A program made the translations under genes and the position numbers. From Portibacter lacus (GTDB taxonomy: Bacteria > Bacteroidota > Bacteroidia > Chitinophagales > Saprospiraceae), in NCBI RefSeq assembly GCF_021533215.1, contig NZ_JAJNKA010000006.1, positions 1-64,000 on the forward strand: a DNA stretch of 64,000 nucleotides, given 5' to 3'. The notes beneath the pieces were generated by a model, which worked only from the letters and a program-made list of their open reading frames with translations, was not told the origin of the DNA and ran no database searches. Below, piece after piece: positions 8,649 to 17,092 of the stretch (position 1 is the first letter of the stretch; every line of letters begins with the position of its first letter).

Positions 8649-9959
8649 CTATCCTTTCTGATAATTATCATCCCAGTCTTTAACATTAGGATCTCCTAGT
8701 TTACCCACTCGCTTAGCAACAACCATAGATACGGTTGCGTCTCCACTAATGTTGATAACGGTTCGTAGCATGTCTAATGGTCGATCCACCGCCATAACCA
8801 TAGCTATTCCTATCGCTAACTTATCTGCTGGGAAATTAATAGACTGAAGTACGATGATTAACATGATTAATCCAGCGCCTGGAACAGCAGCTGAACCGAT
8901 ACTTGCCAGTACTGAAGTGGCAAGAATAGTTGCAATCATACCTATACTTAGATCGAAACCTAAGGCTTGAGCAATAAATACGGCTGCAACGGCTTGGTAC
9001 AAACTGGTTCCATCCATATTTATAGTGGCTCCAACTGGACACACAAATGACGCAACTTCTTCATCTACTCCTAAATGTTCTTCTACACGCTCCATCGTAA
9101 CTGGTAAGGTAGCGGCACTTGAACTGGTCGAAAATGCAACCAATTGTGCAGGTCCGATACCTTTAAAGAAAAACCCAGGAGATCTGCCAGTTATCGTTTT
9201 TACGATTATTAAGTAAAAACCTAACATCAAAAGTAAACCTAATACGACCGTTAATGCATACATTCCGAGTGCAATAAACAAGTCTGGGTTAGTTGTGCTG
9301 ACCACTAAATTGGCTAGCAATGCGAATACTCCGTAGGGTGCATAGAGCATAATTAAGTCAACCATTTTCAGGATAACTTCATTAAGTCCTACAAAGAAAT
9401 TATGTAATGGATCTCGATGTTCTTTCTTGATCAATAACAAACAAATACCAAAGAAAACAACAAAGAATATCACCTTAAGCATCGATCCATTGTCAGAAAG
9501 TGCACCAAAAACATTACTAGGGACAAGGTCTTCGATAAACTGAAGTGGTCCTTGATCTTTAGTCATTGCTGCTGTAGAAATTTTAGAATCAGCTTCTGCA
9601 CCATTACGGTCTAGAATATCTGCTATCGTGGATTCTGAAACAGCATTTCCTGGATTGATGATATGAACAACCGTTAGTCCTATAGAGACTGCAATTACAG
9701 TCGTGATGACATAAATGACAATGGTTTGGATTCCGATCTTAGAAAATTTTGCGATATCTTCTAGATCAGAAATTCCTTTGATTAATGAAGCTACAATTAA
9801 TGGAATGGCGATCATTTTCAAGAGACTTATGAAAATGGTACCGAAGGGAGAAATCCAATCCGTCACAAAATCATTATACCCCAAATAGGACATTAGAATT
9901 CCAAATACAATTCCAAGGCCCATCCCAATCAATATCTTCCAATGTAAAGCTAGCTTCAT
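8649..9959 (-). CDS. dicarboxylate/amino acid:cation symporter
   Basis: Inner-membrane carrier of the DAACS/GltP-DctA family, 436 residues, full length. Signature elements are present: the serine-rich re-entrant loop AFSTSSSAATLPVTM and the NMDGTSLYQ motif that forms the cation and substrate site. Eight transmembrane helices and two hairpins are expected. It takes up glutamate/aspartate or C4-dicarboxylates with Na+ or H+; the exact substrate is not decidable. No regulator is adjacent, and the following minus-strand gene cluster is separated by 71 bases. Confidence 0.93.
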   Translation of the reverse strand: MKLALHWKILIGMGLGIVFGILMSYLGYNDFVTDWISPFGTIFISLLKMIAIPLIVASLIKGISDLEDIAKFSKIGIQTIVIYVITTVIAVSIGLTVVHIINPGNAVSESTIADILDRNGAEADSKISTAAMTKDQGPLQFIEDLVPSNVFGALSDNGSMLKVIFFVVFFGICLLLIKKEHRDPLHNFFVGLNEVILKMVDLIMLYAPYGVFALLANLVVSTTNPDLFIALGMYALTVVLGLLLMLGFYLIIVKTITGRSPGFFFKGIGPAQLVAFSTSSSAATLPVTMERVEEHLGVDEEVASFVCPVGATINMDGTSLYQAVAAVFIAQALGFDLSIGMIATILATSVLASIGSAAVPGAGLIMLIIVLQSINFPADKLAIGIAMVMAVDRPLDMLRTVINISGDATVSMVVAKRVGKLGDPNVKDWDDNYQKG

Positions 9960-10030
9960 GTTACTTATTTTATTAAAGGATCATTTAGTTTTCCTTTTCG
10001 ATTTGGTAAAATAAGCAAAAAATAAAAAAT

Positions 10031-10843
10031 CTAAACAATTATCATAGGATGATCCGAATCTGATAGTAATTCATACATATCAATTGTAAGCGTTTTATCT
10101 TTTAAATCTTTAATCAGAAAGGAATGTTGGAAAATAGTCCAGTAAGAATTTTCTGCTCCATTAGACAAATTCTTGATTAACTTTTCATCGATTTTATCAA
10201 CAAATTTCGCTGAGAAATTGATATCCTTTAGATTAATGTTGTTGGCCAGTGTAATTTTTTCTAATATGGATTCTTCTCTATGATCCTTTTCTACTTGTTG
10301 AATGATGAAGTTGATTTTGGCTCCTAATTGCGCTGCTAGTGACAGAATTGGATCAAAGTTGGAACCTAGATCTTCTGAAAAAAGTAAAATGTAAATGTTT
10401 TTCGGAGTTATATAATGATATTGATCAGGAATAAACATGGCGGGAGAAATATTATCAAATGCTACATCTAATTCATTCGTAGTGTAAATGTTATGCAACA
10501 CGAAATCAGCGCCTTTACCTGAAAATGAATGCAATATTAAGTTTGGATCAGCATCTGCATTGCTAAATATTTCTGCAAAAATATCTTGACTCAAGTTGAA
10601 TTTGACATGTTGGCGAGCGCTTGCATAAGTTTTTAGATTGGATCTTAATCGATCTATTTCTTCGATTTGCAAACTTGGCAATCCGTTTCCTATAATAGGA
10701 CTTATGGACGGCTCAAAGATTTCTTTACTGTGCACTACAAAATTAACTTGAGCATCCAGTGCTTTAGCAAGAGCAACATTAAAATCTAAATATGTTTTAT
10801 TGAGGAATTCAGGATTGGTTACATATGATCTAATATTTTTCAT
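10031..10843 (-). CDS. tandem UspA-like protein (divergent)
   Basis: A 270-residue soluble protein with two similar halves (about 1-145 and 146-270), the size of the double universal-stress proteins common in this phylum. The second half starts with a hydrophobic strand (NIYILLFS) followed by a helix and the strand AKINFII, as in a Usp Rossmann-like fold. The ATP-binding G-2x-G-9x-G(S/T) motif is not evident in either half, so it may be a non-nucleotide-binding Usp. It lies 78 bases downstream of mnmD in the same direction. The assignment is by architecture, not strong motif. Confidence 0.5.
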   Translation of the reverse strand: MKNIRSYVTNPEFLNKTYLDFNVALAKALDAQVNFVVHSKEIFEPSISPIIGNGLPSLQIEEIDRLRSNLKTYASARQHVKFNLSQDIFAEIFSNADADPNLILHSFSGKGADFVLHNIYTTNELDVAFDNISPAMFIPDQYHYITPKNIYILLFSEDLGSNFDPILSLAAQLGAKINFIIQQVEKDHREESILEKITLANNINLKDINFSAKFVDKIDEKLIKNLSNGAENSYWTIFQHSFLIKDLKDKTLTIDMYELLSDSDHPMIIV

Positions 10844-10921
10844 CTTTTTTTAGATCTTACTTCCATTGAATTCTGGATGTTCGAGATGAAATTTTTTTAG
10901 TCTTGAAAACGATGGTTTAAA

Positions 10922-11587
10922 TTAAGGATAAACAGCCCTAATCATTTCTCTCTTCCCTGGAGGGCCTGGGATTTTTTCAATTTGAAATCCTGCAGCTTTA
11001 AGTGAACGCTTAAATGTTCCCTTGCAACAATAGCTAACTAGAATAGCGCCTGGATTCAGAAAAGTTGTAATGTGGATGAAAATTTCCGGTGTCCAAAGTT
11101 CTTCTTGATCCAAAGGTGAAAATGCATCATAATATACAAGGTCAAACTTAGTCTCGAAGTGAGCGTCCTCCAGTTTTGTGAGGTGCTTAGCAAAACTAAA
11201 ATGACCATGACGGACGAGTTCTCCGGATTGAGCAGTATGAAATTTTAAAAATATATCTTTTAAATCTCCACGATTTAATTGTGATAAATAATTGAGTTGA
11301 CTTGCTTGATCTAGAGAAATAGGGTAGGCTTCTACCGTTTCGAAATGAATGAGGTGATCTGATTTTTCAGACTCGATGAGGGTGAGCAATGGATTTAATC
11401 CAGAACCAAATCCCATTTCCAATATATTAACTGATTTTTGTTCAAGTAGAGGTAGTAGTCCAGCAGCAATAAATACATGCATACTCTCTTGGATTGCTCC
11501 GTGCGAAGAGTGATATAATGCCTGAAATTGATCAGAAAAGATGGAATGTGATCCATCCGAAGTAATACTAAGCTTATTTTCCTGCAA
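10922..11587 (-). CDS. mnmD: tRNA U34 methyltransferase MnmD
   Basis: Stand-alone MnmD domain, 221 residues, which methylates 5-aminomethyl-2-thiouridine at tRNA position 34 using S-adenosylmethionine (the reaction carried by the MnmC N-terminal half in E. coli). The SAM motif LEMGFGSGLNP, the acidic YYDAFSP motif and the C-terminal PGPPGKREM motif are all typical. The start is an unusual TTG at 11587, inside the end of ytxJ (14-base overlap); no in-frame ATG occurs before the conserved SDGSHS segment. The FAD oxidase half of MnmC is absent, as usual in Bacteroidota. Probably coupled translationally to ytxJ. Confidence 0.9.
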   Translation of the reverse strand: MQENKLSITSDGSHSIFSDQFQALYHSSHGAIQESMHVFIAAGLLPLLEQKSVNILEMGFGSGLNPLLTLIESEKSDHLIHFETVEAYPISLDQASQLNYLSQLNRGDLKDIFLKFHTAQSGELVRHGHFSFAKHLTKLEDAHFETKFDLVYYDAFSPLDQEELWTPEIFIHITTFLNPGAILVSYCCKGTFKRSLKAAGFQIEKIPGPPGKREMIRAVYP

Positions 11588-11927
11588 GATGATAGTCTAA
11601 TGATTCATTAAGTTCATCAATAGAAATATCAAAATGTGAAGCATCATAAACAACTTCTCCACCGATCAACATAATAATCTGCGGAGATTCGTGATGCACC
11701 TCAAGCATTTCTGCGATTTGCCTAGAGAGATCTCTATTTCTCAACAAGTCCAAATAATGAAATTCAGCATTTGATTTAAGACTAGAGATATTATCTTCTA
11801 CACGCATTTTAGCCATTCCACTGATGGAACAGGAAGTTGAATGCTTGAAAATTACTTGGGGGGTAGATTTAGACGATTCAATAATTCCGTGAATTTCATT
11901 CACAGAACTTAACGAATTCCAGTGCAT
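11574..11927 (-). CDS. ytxJ: bacillithiol-system redox protein YtxJ
   Basis: Small thioredoxin-fold protein, 117 residues, with the family motif FKHSTSCSISGMA; Cys33 is the single active cysteine expected of the monothiol bacilliredoxin-like YtxJ. It is thought to act on mixed disulfides between proteins and bacillithiol, which many Bacteroidota make. No second catalytic cysteine is present. It sits between a tiny lipoprotein gene (15 bases upstream) and mnmD (14-base overlap), suggesting one transcript. The redox function is family knowledge, not visible directly. Confidence 0.88.
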   Translation of the reverse strand: MHWNSLSSVNEIHGIIESSKSTPQVIFKHSTSCSISGMAKMRVEDNISSLKSNAEFHYLDLLRNRDLSRQIAEMLEVHHESPQIIMLIGGEVVYDASHFDISIDELNESLDYHLAGK

Positions 11928-11942
11928 ACTTGAGATTGAAAA

Positions 11943-12083
11943 TTACTTTATAACAGTAATAACATCAGATACTGCTTTAAAAGCACTTGGACAACCTACG
12001 CCTCTGTTGCATGAACTTAAAACTCCTACTAACATTAGAAGGGCAAATAATCCTGCTACTTTTCTTGATACCTTTGATTTCAT
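11943..12083 (-). CDS. 46-residue lipoprotein, unknown
   Basis: An ORF with an ATG at 12083 and TAA at 11943, too short for a length-limited search. It begins MKSKVSRK, then a hydrophobic segment of about 13 residues, then a clear lipobox LSSC with Cys25 as the modified residue. The mature part is only 22 residues and starts CNRGVGCPSAF. The charged N-terminus, hydrophobic core and lipobox in one frame are hard to explain by chance. It lies 15 bases before ytxJ in the same direction and so probably heads the ytxJ-mnmD operon. I recall similar tiny lipoproteins with CNR-GCP in other Bacteroidota, but cannot verify this. Confidence 0.75.
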   Translation of the reverse strand: MKSKVSRKVAGLFALLMLVGVLSSCNRGVGCPSAFKAVSDVITVIK

Positions 12084-12253
12084 GTTTTACCTTTTACACT
12101 TTTTAAACTACTGACAATAACGAATAGTTCAAAAAGATTATTACTATTCTAAAATATTAAAAAACAATAAATTGTGTCGTTCTACATATTAATGACTCCG
12201 AAAATCATAAACCCCCTCATTTTTTTAACAATTTTTTCATTTTCTTTGTACTC

Positions 12254-13597
12254 ATGAGAATACATATTATTGCAGTTGGAGGAAGAATTATGCACACGCT
12301 AGCTTTGAATTTAGCAGAAAAGGGACACCGTGTTTCAGGTTCAGATGATGAAATCTATGAGCCTTCTAAATCTAAATTGGCGGCGAAAGGCCTACTTCCT
12401 TCTGCATTCGGCTGGGATGAGAATAGAATATCTGAAGATATAGACTTAATTATCTTAGGAATGCATGCGAGAGCTGATAATCCTGAATTAATCAAAGCAC
12501 AGAAGCTCAATATAGAAATCCTTTCCTATCCAGCTTTTATTTATAAAATGAGTAAGGATAAGAAAAGAATCGTTGTTGCTGGGTCTCATGGGAAAACTTC
12601 TACAACTGCGATGATTATGCATGTGCTGAAATTCCGTGACATTGATTTTGATTATTTAATCGGTGCGGAATTAGATGGATTTGGTTCAATGATTAGGCTT
12701 ACAGATGCTCCTATTATAGTAATAGAAGGTGATGAATATCTCAGCTCTAGCATTGACAGAAGACCTAAAATGATACATTACCGTCCAGATATATCGATTA
12801 TAACAGGGATTGCATGGGATCACGTTAATGTTTTCAAGACCGAAATTGAATACAATCATTTATTTGACGCATTTATAGAAACGCATGATGAAGAAGCACC
12901 GATTTTTGCCTATGCTGAAGATAATAATTTAGATATTTTAGCTGGAAAATATGCTAAGGACTATAATATTCAGAGGTACCATGCACTTGAGAAATTAGAA
13001 AATGGAAATGTAGTCTACGATAATAAGCAGTATAAAATAAGAGTTTTCGGGAAACATAACCGAGCGAATATGATGGCAGCATTGCAAGTATGCTTGAAAC
13101 TAGGAATTCGCCCTCCTGATTTTTTCGCCGCTATTTCAACGTTTAAAGGTGCTTCAAAAAGATTAGAGGTTATGCATAAAACGGATGATGGTGTGGTCTA
13201 CAGAGATTTTGCGCATGCACCTTCTAAAGTAAAAGCTACTGTAGATGCATTAAAAGAACATTTTCCAGACAGAAAGATTGTTGCTTTTCTAGAATTACAC
13301 ACATTTAGTAGTCTGAATTCAGCATTCTTACCAAAATATAGTCATTCTCTCGATAGTGCTGATGAAGCATATGTTTATTATTCTCCTCATACCTTGAGCA
13401 TAAAGCATATGCCAGCATTGGATAAGGAGGAAGTGGCGAAAGCATTTAATAAACCAGGGATTAGCGTGTTAGATGATAAACAGGAATTACAACAAGAAAT
13501 AGAGGATTTAGAGCTAGGAAAAAGTGTAATTGTATTCATGTCTTCAGGTAATTTTGATAAAATTGACGTGAAAGGAATCCTAATCAAGAAAATATAA
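12254..13597 (+). CDS. mpl: Mpl, UDP-MurNAc:tripeptide ligase
   Basis: Cytosolic Mur-ligase family protein of 447 residues that reattaches the recycled tripeptide L-Ala-gamma-D-Glu-meso-Dap to UDP-MurNAc in peptidoglycan recycling. The start MRIHIIAVGG and the GSDDEIYEPS segment are typical of Mpl rather than MurC; the ATP-binding loop GSHGKTSTT is at residues 110-118. The usual IGGAAMH appears here as VGGRIMH, a small departure. It diverges from the ytxJ cluster and precedes pdhB by 44 bases; a functional link with pdhB is not implied. Confidence 0.9.
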   Translation: MRIHIIAVGGRIMHTLALNLAEKGHRVSGSDDEIYEPSKSKLAAKGLLPSAFGWDENRISEDIDLIILGMHARADNPELIKAQKLNIEILSYPAFIYKMSKDKKRIVVAGSHGKTSTTAMIMHVLKFRDIDFDYLIGAELDGFGSMIRLTDAPIIVIEGDEYLSSSIDRRPKMIHYRPDISIITGIAWDHVNVFKTEIEYNHLFDAFIETHDEEAPIFAYAEDNNLDILAGKYAKDYNIQRYHALEKLENGNVVYDNKQYKIRVFGKHNRANMMAALQVCLKLGIRPPDFFAAISTFKGASKRLEVMHKTDDGVVYRDFAHAPSKVKATVDALKEHFPDRKIVAFLELHTFSSLNSAFLPKYSHSLDSADEAYVYYSPHTLSIKHMPALDKEEVAKAFNKPGISVLDDKQELQQEIEDLELGKSVIVFMSSGNFDKIDVKGILIKKI

Positions 13598-13641
13598 TTA
13601 TTTTCGCAGTCCAATTTATTATTAGTCCAAAACAATTTAAC

Positions 13642-14631
13642 ATGAGTAGTAGAGAACTAACATTAAGAGATGCCCTAAAAGAGGCAATGAGCGAAGAAAT
13701 GAGAAGAGACGAAAACGTTTTTCTTATGGGAGAAGAAGTTGCTGAATATAACGGTGCTTATAAAGTAAGTAAAGGCATGTTAGACGAGTTTGGGCCTAAA
13801 AGAGTAATAGACACTCCGATTGCCGAACTTGGATTTGCAGGAATAGGTGTCGGAGCAGCAATGAATGGGTTGAAACCTATCATTGAGTTTATGACTTGGA
13901 ATTTTGCGGTTTTAGCATTTGATCAAATTGTAAACAATGCAGCGAAAACATTAACACAGTCAGGTGGCCAGTTCGGATGCCCGATTGTATTCAGAGGACC
14001 ATCGGGTTCTGCTGGACAGTTAGCTCAACAACATTCGCAGATGTTCGAAGCATGGATGGCGAATGTACCTGGCTTAAAAGTTATTTCATGTACTGATCCA
14101 GCTGATGCTAAAGGTTTATTGAAATCTGCAATCAGAGATGAAGATCCAGTTTGTGTGATGGAGTCAGAGTTGCTTTATGGTCATAAAGGAATGGTGCCAG
14201 ATGGTGAATACTTAGTGCCAATCGGTAAAGCAGCGATAAGAAGAGAAGGAACAGATGTAACTATCGTATCTTTTAACAAGATGATGGAAGTAGTTAAAGA
14301 AGCTGCTGTAGAATTAGAGAAAGAAGGAATATCTGCTGAGGTGATTGATCTTAGAACAATTAGACCATTGGATTACCAGACGATTGTAGATTCCGTGAAG
14401 AAAACGAACAGATTAGTAGTAGTCGATGAATCTTGGCCTTTTGCAAGTGTGGCTGCTGAGATCGGATATGAAATTCAGAAATATGCATTTGATTATTTGG
14501 ATGCTCCTGTAACAAGAGTAAATTCAGCAGATACTTCACTAGGCTATGCTCCTACATTTGTAGAAGAATACTTGCCGAACCCAGCGAAAGTTGTGAAAGC
14601 GGTTAAGGAAGTGATGTATAGAAACGCTTAG
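13642..14631 (+). CDS. pdhB: pyruvate dehydrogenase E1 beta subunit
   Basis: Beta subunit of the thiamine-diphosphate E1 component, 329 residues, full length. It contains the MGEEVAEYNGAYKVS N-terminus, the central FRGPSG...AQQHSQ loop and the C-terminal transketolase domain ending in EEYLPNP. With the alpha subunit and E2/E3 it converts pyruvate to acetyl-CoA. The alpha subunit and the acyltransferase are not adjacent, which is common in this phylum. A strong intrinsic terminator follows at about 14.67 kb. A 2-oxoisovalerate E1 beta is a less likely alternative. Confidence 0.92.
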   Translation: MSSRELTLRDALKEAMSEEMRRDENVFLMGEEVAEYNGAYKVSKGMLDEFGPKRVIDTPIAELGFAGIGVGAAMNGLKPIIEFMTWNFAVLAFDQIVNNAAKTLTQSGGQFGCPIVFRGPSGSAGQLAQQHSQMFEAWMANVPGLKVISCTDPADAKGLLKSAIRDEDPVCVMESELLYGHKGMVPDGEYLVPIGKAAIRREGTDVTIVSFNKMMEVVKEAAVELEKEGISAEVIDLRTIRPLDYQTIVDSVKKTNRLVVVDESWPFASVAAEIGYEIQKYAFDYLDAPVTRVNSADTSLGYAPTFVEEYLPNPAKVVKAVKEVMYRNA

Positions 14632-14671
14632 TCGACCTGAAATTTTTAGGCTTTGATATGAGCGATTGCGA

Positions 14672-14717
14672 GAAAATGTAAGGTCTTAGTTTTCTGAAAT
14701 CTTACATTTTCTTTTTT
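14672..14717 (+). terminator. intrinsic terminator after pdhB
   Basis: An 11-bp perfect stem, GAAAATGTAAG at 14672-14682 pairing with CTTACATTTTC at 14701-14711, is followed by six T. It lies 41 bases after the pdhB stop and closes that transcript before the convergent rluE gene. Confidence 0.85.
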
Positions 14718-14772
14718 ATAGGTCCATATCTTATCTATAGATAAATAATCCTTCATGTTATTTTTCTGAAAA

Positions 14773-15327
14773 TTAAACTGATACTACCTCTCCCACGTCC
14801 ATGCCATCGATGCTTGTCTCTCCTATAGCATACCTAACCAATCTCAAGACTGGAAATCCCACCTTTGCAAACATTTTTCGAACCTGCCGATTCTTGCCTT
14901 CTGAAATAGTGATAGAAGCCCAAGTGGTCGGAACTGTTTTCCTTTCTCTAATGGGAGGATCTCTTTCGGGAATCAAGGGAGCATCAATAATTGACACTTC
15001 ACAAGGTAAAGTATCATGGTATTTGCCAGTTTTTACTTTAATTGTAACGCCAGCTGATAGTTGTTGAAGCGCTTCCTCAGTTAGACTTCCCTCTACTTGA
15101 ACCCAATACGTTTTGGCTAACTTGTGCTTTGGATTTAATAGCTTATCTGTTAGTGATTTATCATTGCTAAGCAATAATAGCCCTTCGCTGTCTTTATCTA
15201 ACCTTCCTATAGGATAGACATCCTTAGGAAAGTCAAATAAATCTCCGAGAACCTGATGACTTTCGTGCTCTTTTGTAAATTGAGAAAGTACACCGAAAGG
15301 CTTATATATCTTGTAAGTTTTATACAT
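14773..15327 (-). CDS. rluE: 23S rRNA pseudouridine synthase, RluE type
   Basis: RsuA/RluE-family pseudouridine synthase, 184 residues, without the N-terminal S4 domain, as expected for RluE. The catalytic aspartate is Asp44 in GRLDKDSEGLL; the KTYWVQVEG, RDPPIRERKTVPTTW and GKNRQVRKM segments are RluE hallmarks. In E. coli RluE modifies U2457 of 23S rRNA. Its ATG overlaps the end of ychF by 8 bases, so translation is probably coupled. Assignment to RluE rather than another RsuA paralogue rests on length and the RDPPIR motif. Confidence 0.9.
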   Translation of the reverse strand: MYKTYKIYKPFGVLSQFTKEHESHQVLGDLFDFPKDVYPIGRLDKDSEGLLLLSNDKSLTDKLLNPKHKLAKTYWVQVEGSLTEEALQQLSAGVTIKVKTGKYHDTLPCEVSIIDAPLIPERDPPIRERKTVPTTWASITISEGKNRQVRKMFAKVGFPVLRLVRYAIGETSIDGMDVGEVVSV

Positions 15328-16417
15328 TGAAACGGAAATGCATTACATCACCGTCTTTCACTACATATTCTTTCCCTTCTACTTGCATTTTACCAGCTTC
15401 CTTAACAGCTGCTTCCGACCCATAATGAACGAAAGCATCATATCCGATAACTTCTGCTCTAATGAATCCTTTTTCGAAATCTGTATGGATGACACCTGCT
15501 GCACCTGGGGCTTTAGTACCTTTCGTTATCGTCCAAGCTCTAACTTCTTTAACACCTGCTGTGAAATAAGTGATCAAGTTGAGCAATTTATAACTCGCGA
15601 TGATTAATCTTACTGTACCTGGTTCTGAAAGTCCCATTTCAGAAACAAATTCCATTTTTTCTTCGTAGTCCTCGAGTTCTGCGATCTCTTCTTCGATTGC
15701 TGCACTGACAAGAATGATTTCTGCATCCTCATTTTTTACTAATTCTTTAAATCGAGTAACGTGATCATTTCCGTTAAGAGCCGAACCTTCATCCACATTA
15801 CAAACATATAAAATTGGCTTAGCTGTAAGCAATGACATTTCTTTGAAGATCTCTTTGTCTGCGTCCTCTAATTCTAAGTCCCGTGCAGATAAACCTTCTG
15901 ATAGGTGATCGTATATTTTCTGACCAATTTCTAACTTGGCTACAGCTTGCTTGTCACCGCCTTTCGCATTCTTCTTTAACTTCTCAAGTGCTTTCTCTGC
16001 AGTTTCTAAATCTTTTAATACCAATTCCGTATCAATGATTTCTTTATCTCTTACAGGATCTACGGTCGTCTCAACGTGGATCACATTATCATTATCGAAA
16101 CATCTGATGACGTGGATGATGGCATCAACCTCACGAATATTCGCTAAAAATTGATTTCCTAGCCCTTCACCTTGCGATGCTCCTTTGATCAAACCCGCAA
16201 TATCCACAATCTCTACAGTCGTAGGTTGGATTTTCTGAGGATTCACTAATTCAGACAATTTATCAAGTCTTTTGTCTGGAACAGTAATCATTCCTACATT
16301 GGGTTCTTTTGTTGCAAATGGGAAATTTGCTGCCAAAGCCTTAGCAGAAGTTAATGCATTAAACAAAGTTGATTTTCCTACGTTAGGTAGGCCTACGATT
16401 CCACACTTTAAAGCCAT
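15320..16417 (-). CDS. ychF: ribosome-binding ATPase YchF
   Basis: Obg-related P-loop protein of 365 residues, full length. GLPNVGKST is at residues 9-17, DIAGLIKGAS forms switch II, and the NKxD position carries CNVDE, the change linked to ATP rather than GTP preference in YchF. The C-terminal TGS domain (about 280-365) includes RAWTITKG and VKDGDVMHFRF. It binds ribosomes and is implicated in translation and oxidative-stress control. It leads an operon with rluE and has a good phylum-type promoter upstream. Confidence 0.96.
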   Translation of the reverse strand: MALKCGIVGLPNVGKSTLFNALTSAKALAANFPFATKEPNVGMITVPDKRLDKLSELVNPQKIQPTTVEIVDIAGLIKGASQGEGLGNQFLANIREVDAIIHVIRCFDNDNVIHVETTVDPVRDKEIIDTELVLKDLETAEKALEKLKKNAKGGDKQAVAKLEIGQKIYDHLSEGLSARDLELEDADKEIFKEMSLLTAKPILYVCNVDEGSALNGNDHVTRFKELVKNEDAEIILVSAAIEEEIAELEDYEEKMEFVSEMGLSEPGTVRLIIASYKLLNLITYFTAGVKEVRAWTITKGTKAPGAAGVIHTDFEKGFIRAEVIGYDAFVHYGSEAAVKEAGKMQVEGKEYVVKDGDVMHFRFNV

Positions 16418-16458
16418 TATATATTTTTTTAATAATTGTCAATTTTTCTTAGGAGCCG

Positions 16459-16486
16459 CAAAGATATTTTATTTTTACCCATCAAA
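16459..16486 (-). promoter_or_regulatory. ychF promoter, TTTG-N16-TATCTTTG
   Basis: On the minus strand TTTG (16483-16486) is followed after 16 bases by TATCTTTG (16459-16466), a full match to TAnnTTTG. The -7 element ends 41 bases before the ychF ATG. It lies in the 80-base divergent gap shared with the ACP phosphodiesterase gene. Confidence 0.6.
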
Positions 16487-16497
16487 GAACTTCATAC

Positions 16498-17082
16498 ATG
16501 AATTTTCTAGCTCATATATTTTTATCTTACGATAATGAAGAACTTCTTCTAGGAAATTTCATGGCAGATTTTATATCAAATAAGCAAGTTGAGAAGTACT
16601 CGGATGAAATTAAACGGGGGATTTTACTTCACCGTCTAATCGATACTTTTACCGATAATCATCCCATAGTTAGGCAGGGAACAAAGCGATTAAGGAAGAA
16701 GCATGGCAAGTATGCGCCTGTGGTTATCGATATATTGTATGATAATATCTTGGCAAAGAATTGGCATTTATACGATGACAAATCTTTAGAAGAGTTTGCA
16801 CAAGATTCCTATTTAATTCTTTATAGAAGGCTTCCAGATATGCCAGATAAACTTAGAAAAAAAGTGCCCTTAATGGTTGCTGATAATTTTTTATTAAAAT
16901 ATAGATCTAAAGCTGGAATAGAAAGAGCACTCGCAAGTATGGATCGGCGGACGAAATTTCCATCTGATTTTAAATCTGCCGCTCTACAGTTAGATGAAGA
17001 AGAAGAGCTGTTTACGGAGGAATTTAATATATTCTTTCCTGAACTGATCCAGAAATGCAATGAATTTTTAGCTTCGAATTAA
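16498..17082 (+). CDS. acpH: ACP phosphodiesterase-like protein
   Basis: Family with E. coli AcpH, 194 residues, matching usual length. The N-terminus MNFLAHIFLS and the segment LLGNFMADF carry the family aspartate; the HRLIDTFTDNH block fits the metal-dependent HD-like core. AcpH removes the 4'-phosphopantetheine arm from acyl carrier protein. The gene diverges from ychF and converges on the RES toxin gene, leaving 10 bases between them. The family is clear; the biochemical activity has been tested in few members. Confidence 0.85.
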   Translation: MNFLAHIFLSYDNEELLLGNFMADFISNKQVEKYSDEIKRGILLHRLIDTFTDNHPIVRQGTKRLRKKHGKYAPVVIDILYDNILAKNWHLYDDKSLEEFAQDSYLILYRRLPDMPDKLRKKVPLMVADNFLLKYRSKAGIERALASMDRRTKFPSDFKSAALQLDEEEELFTEEFNIFFPELIQKCNEFLASN

Positions 17083-17092
17083 CGATGGCTGG

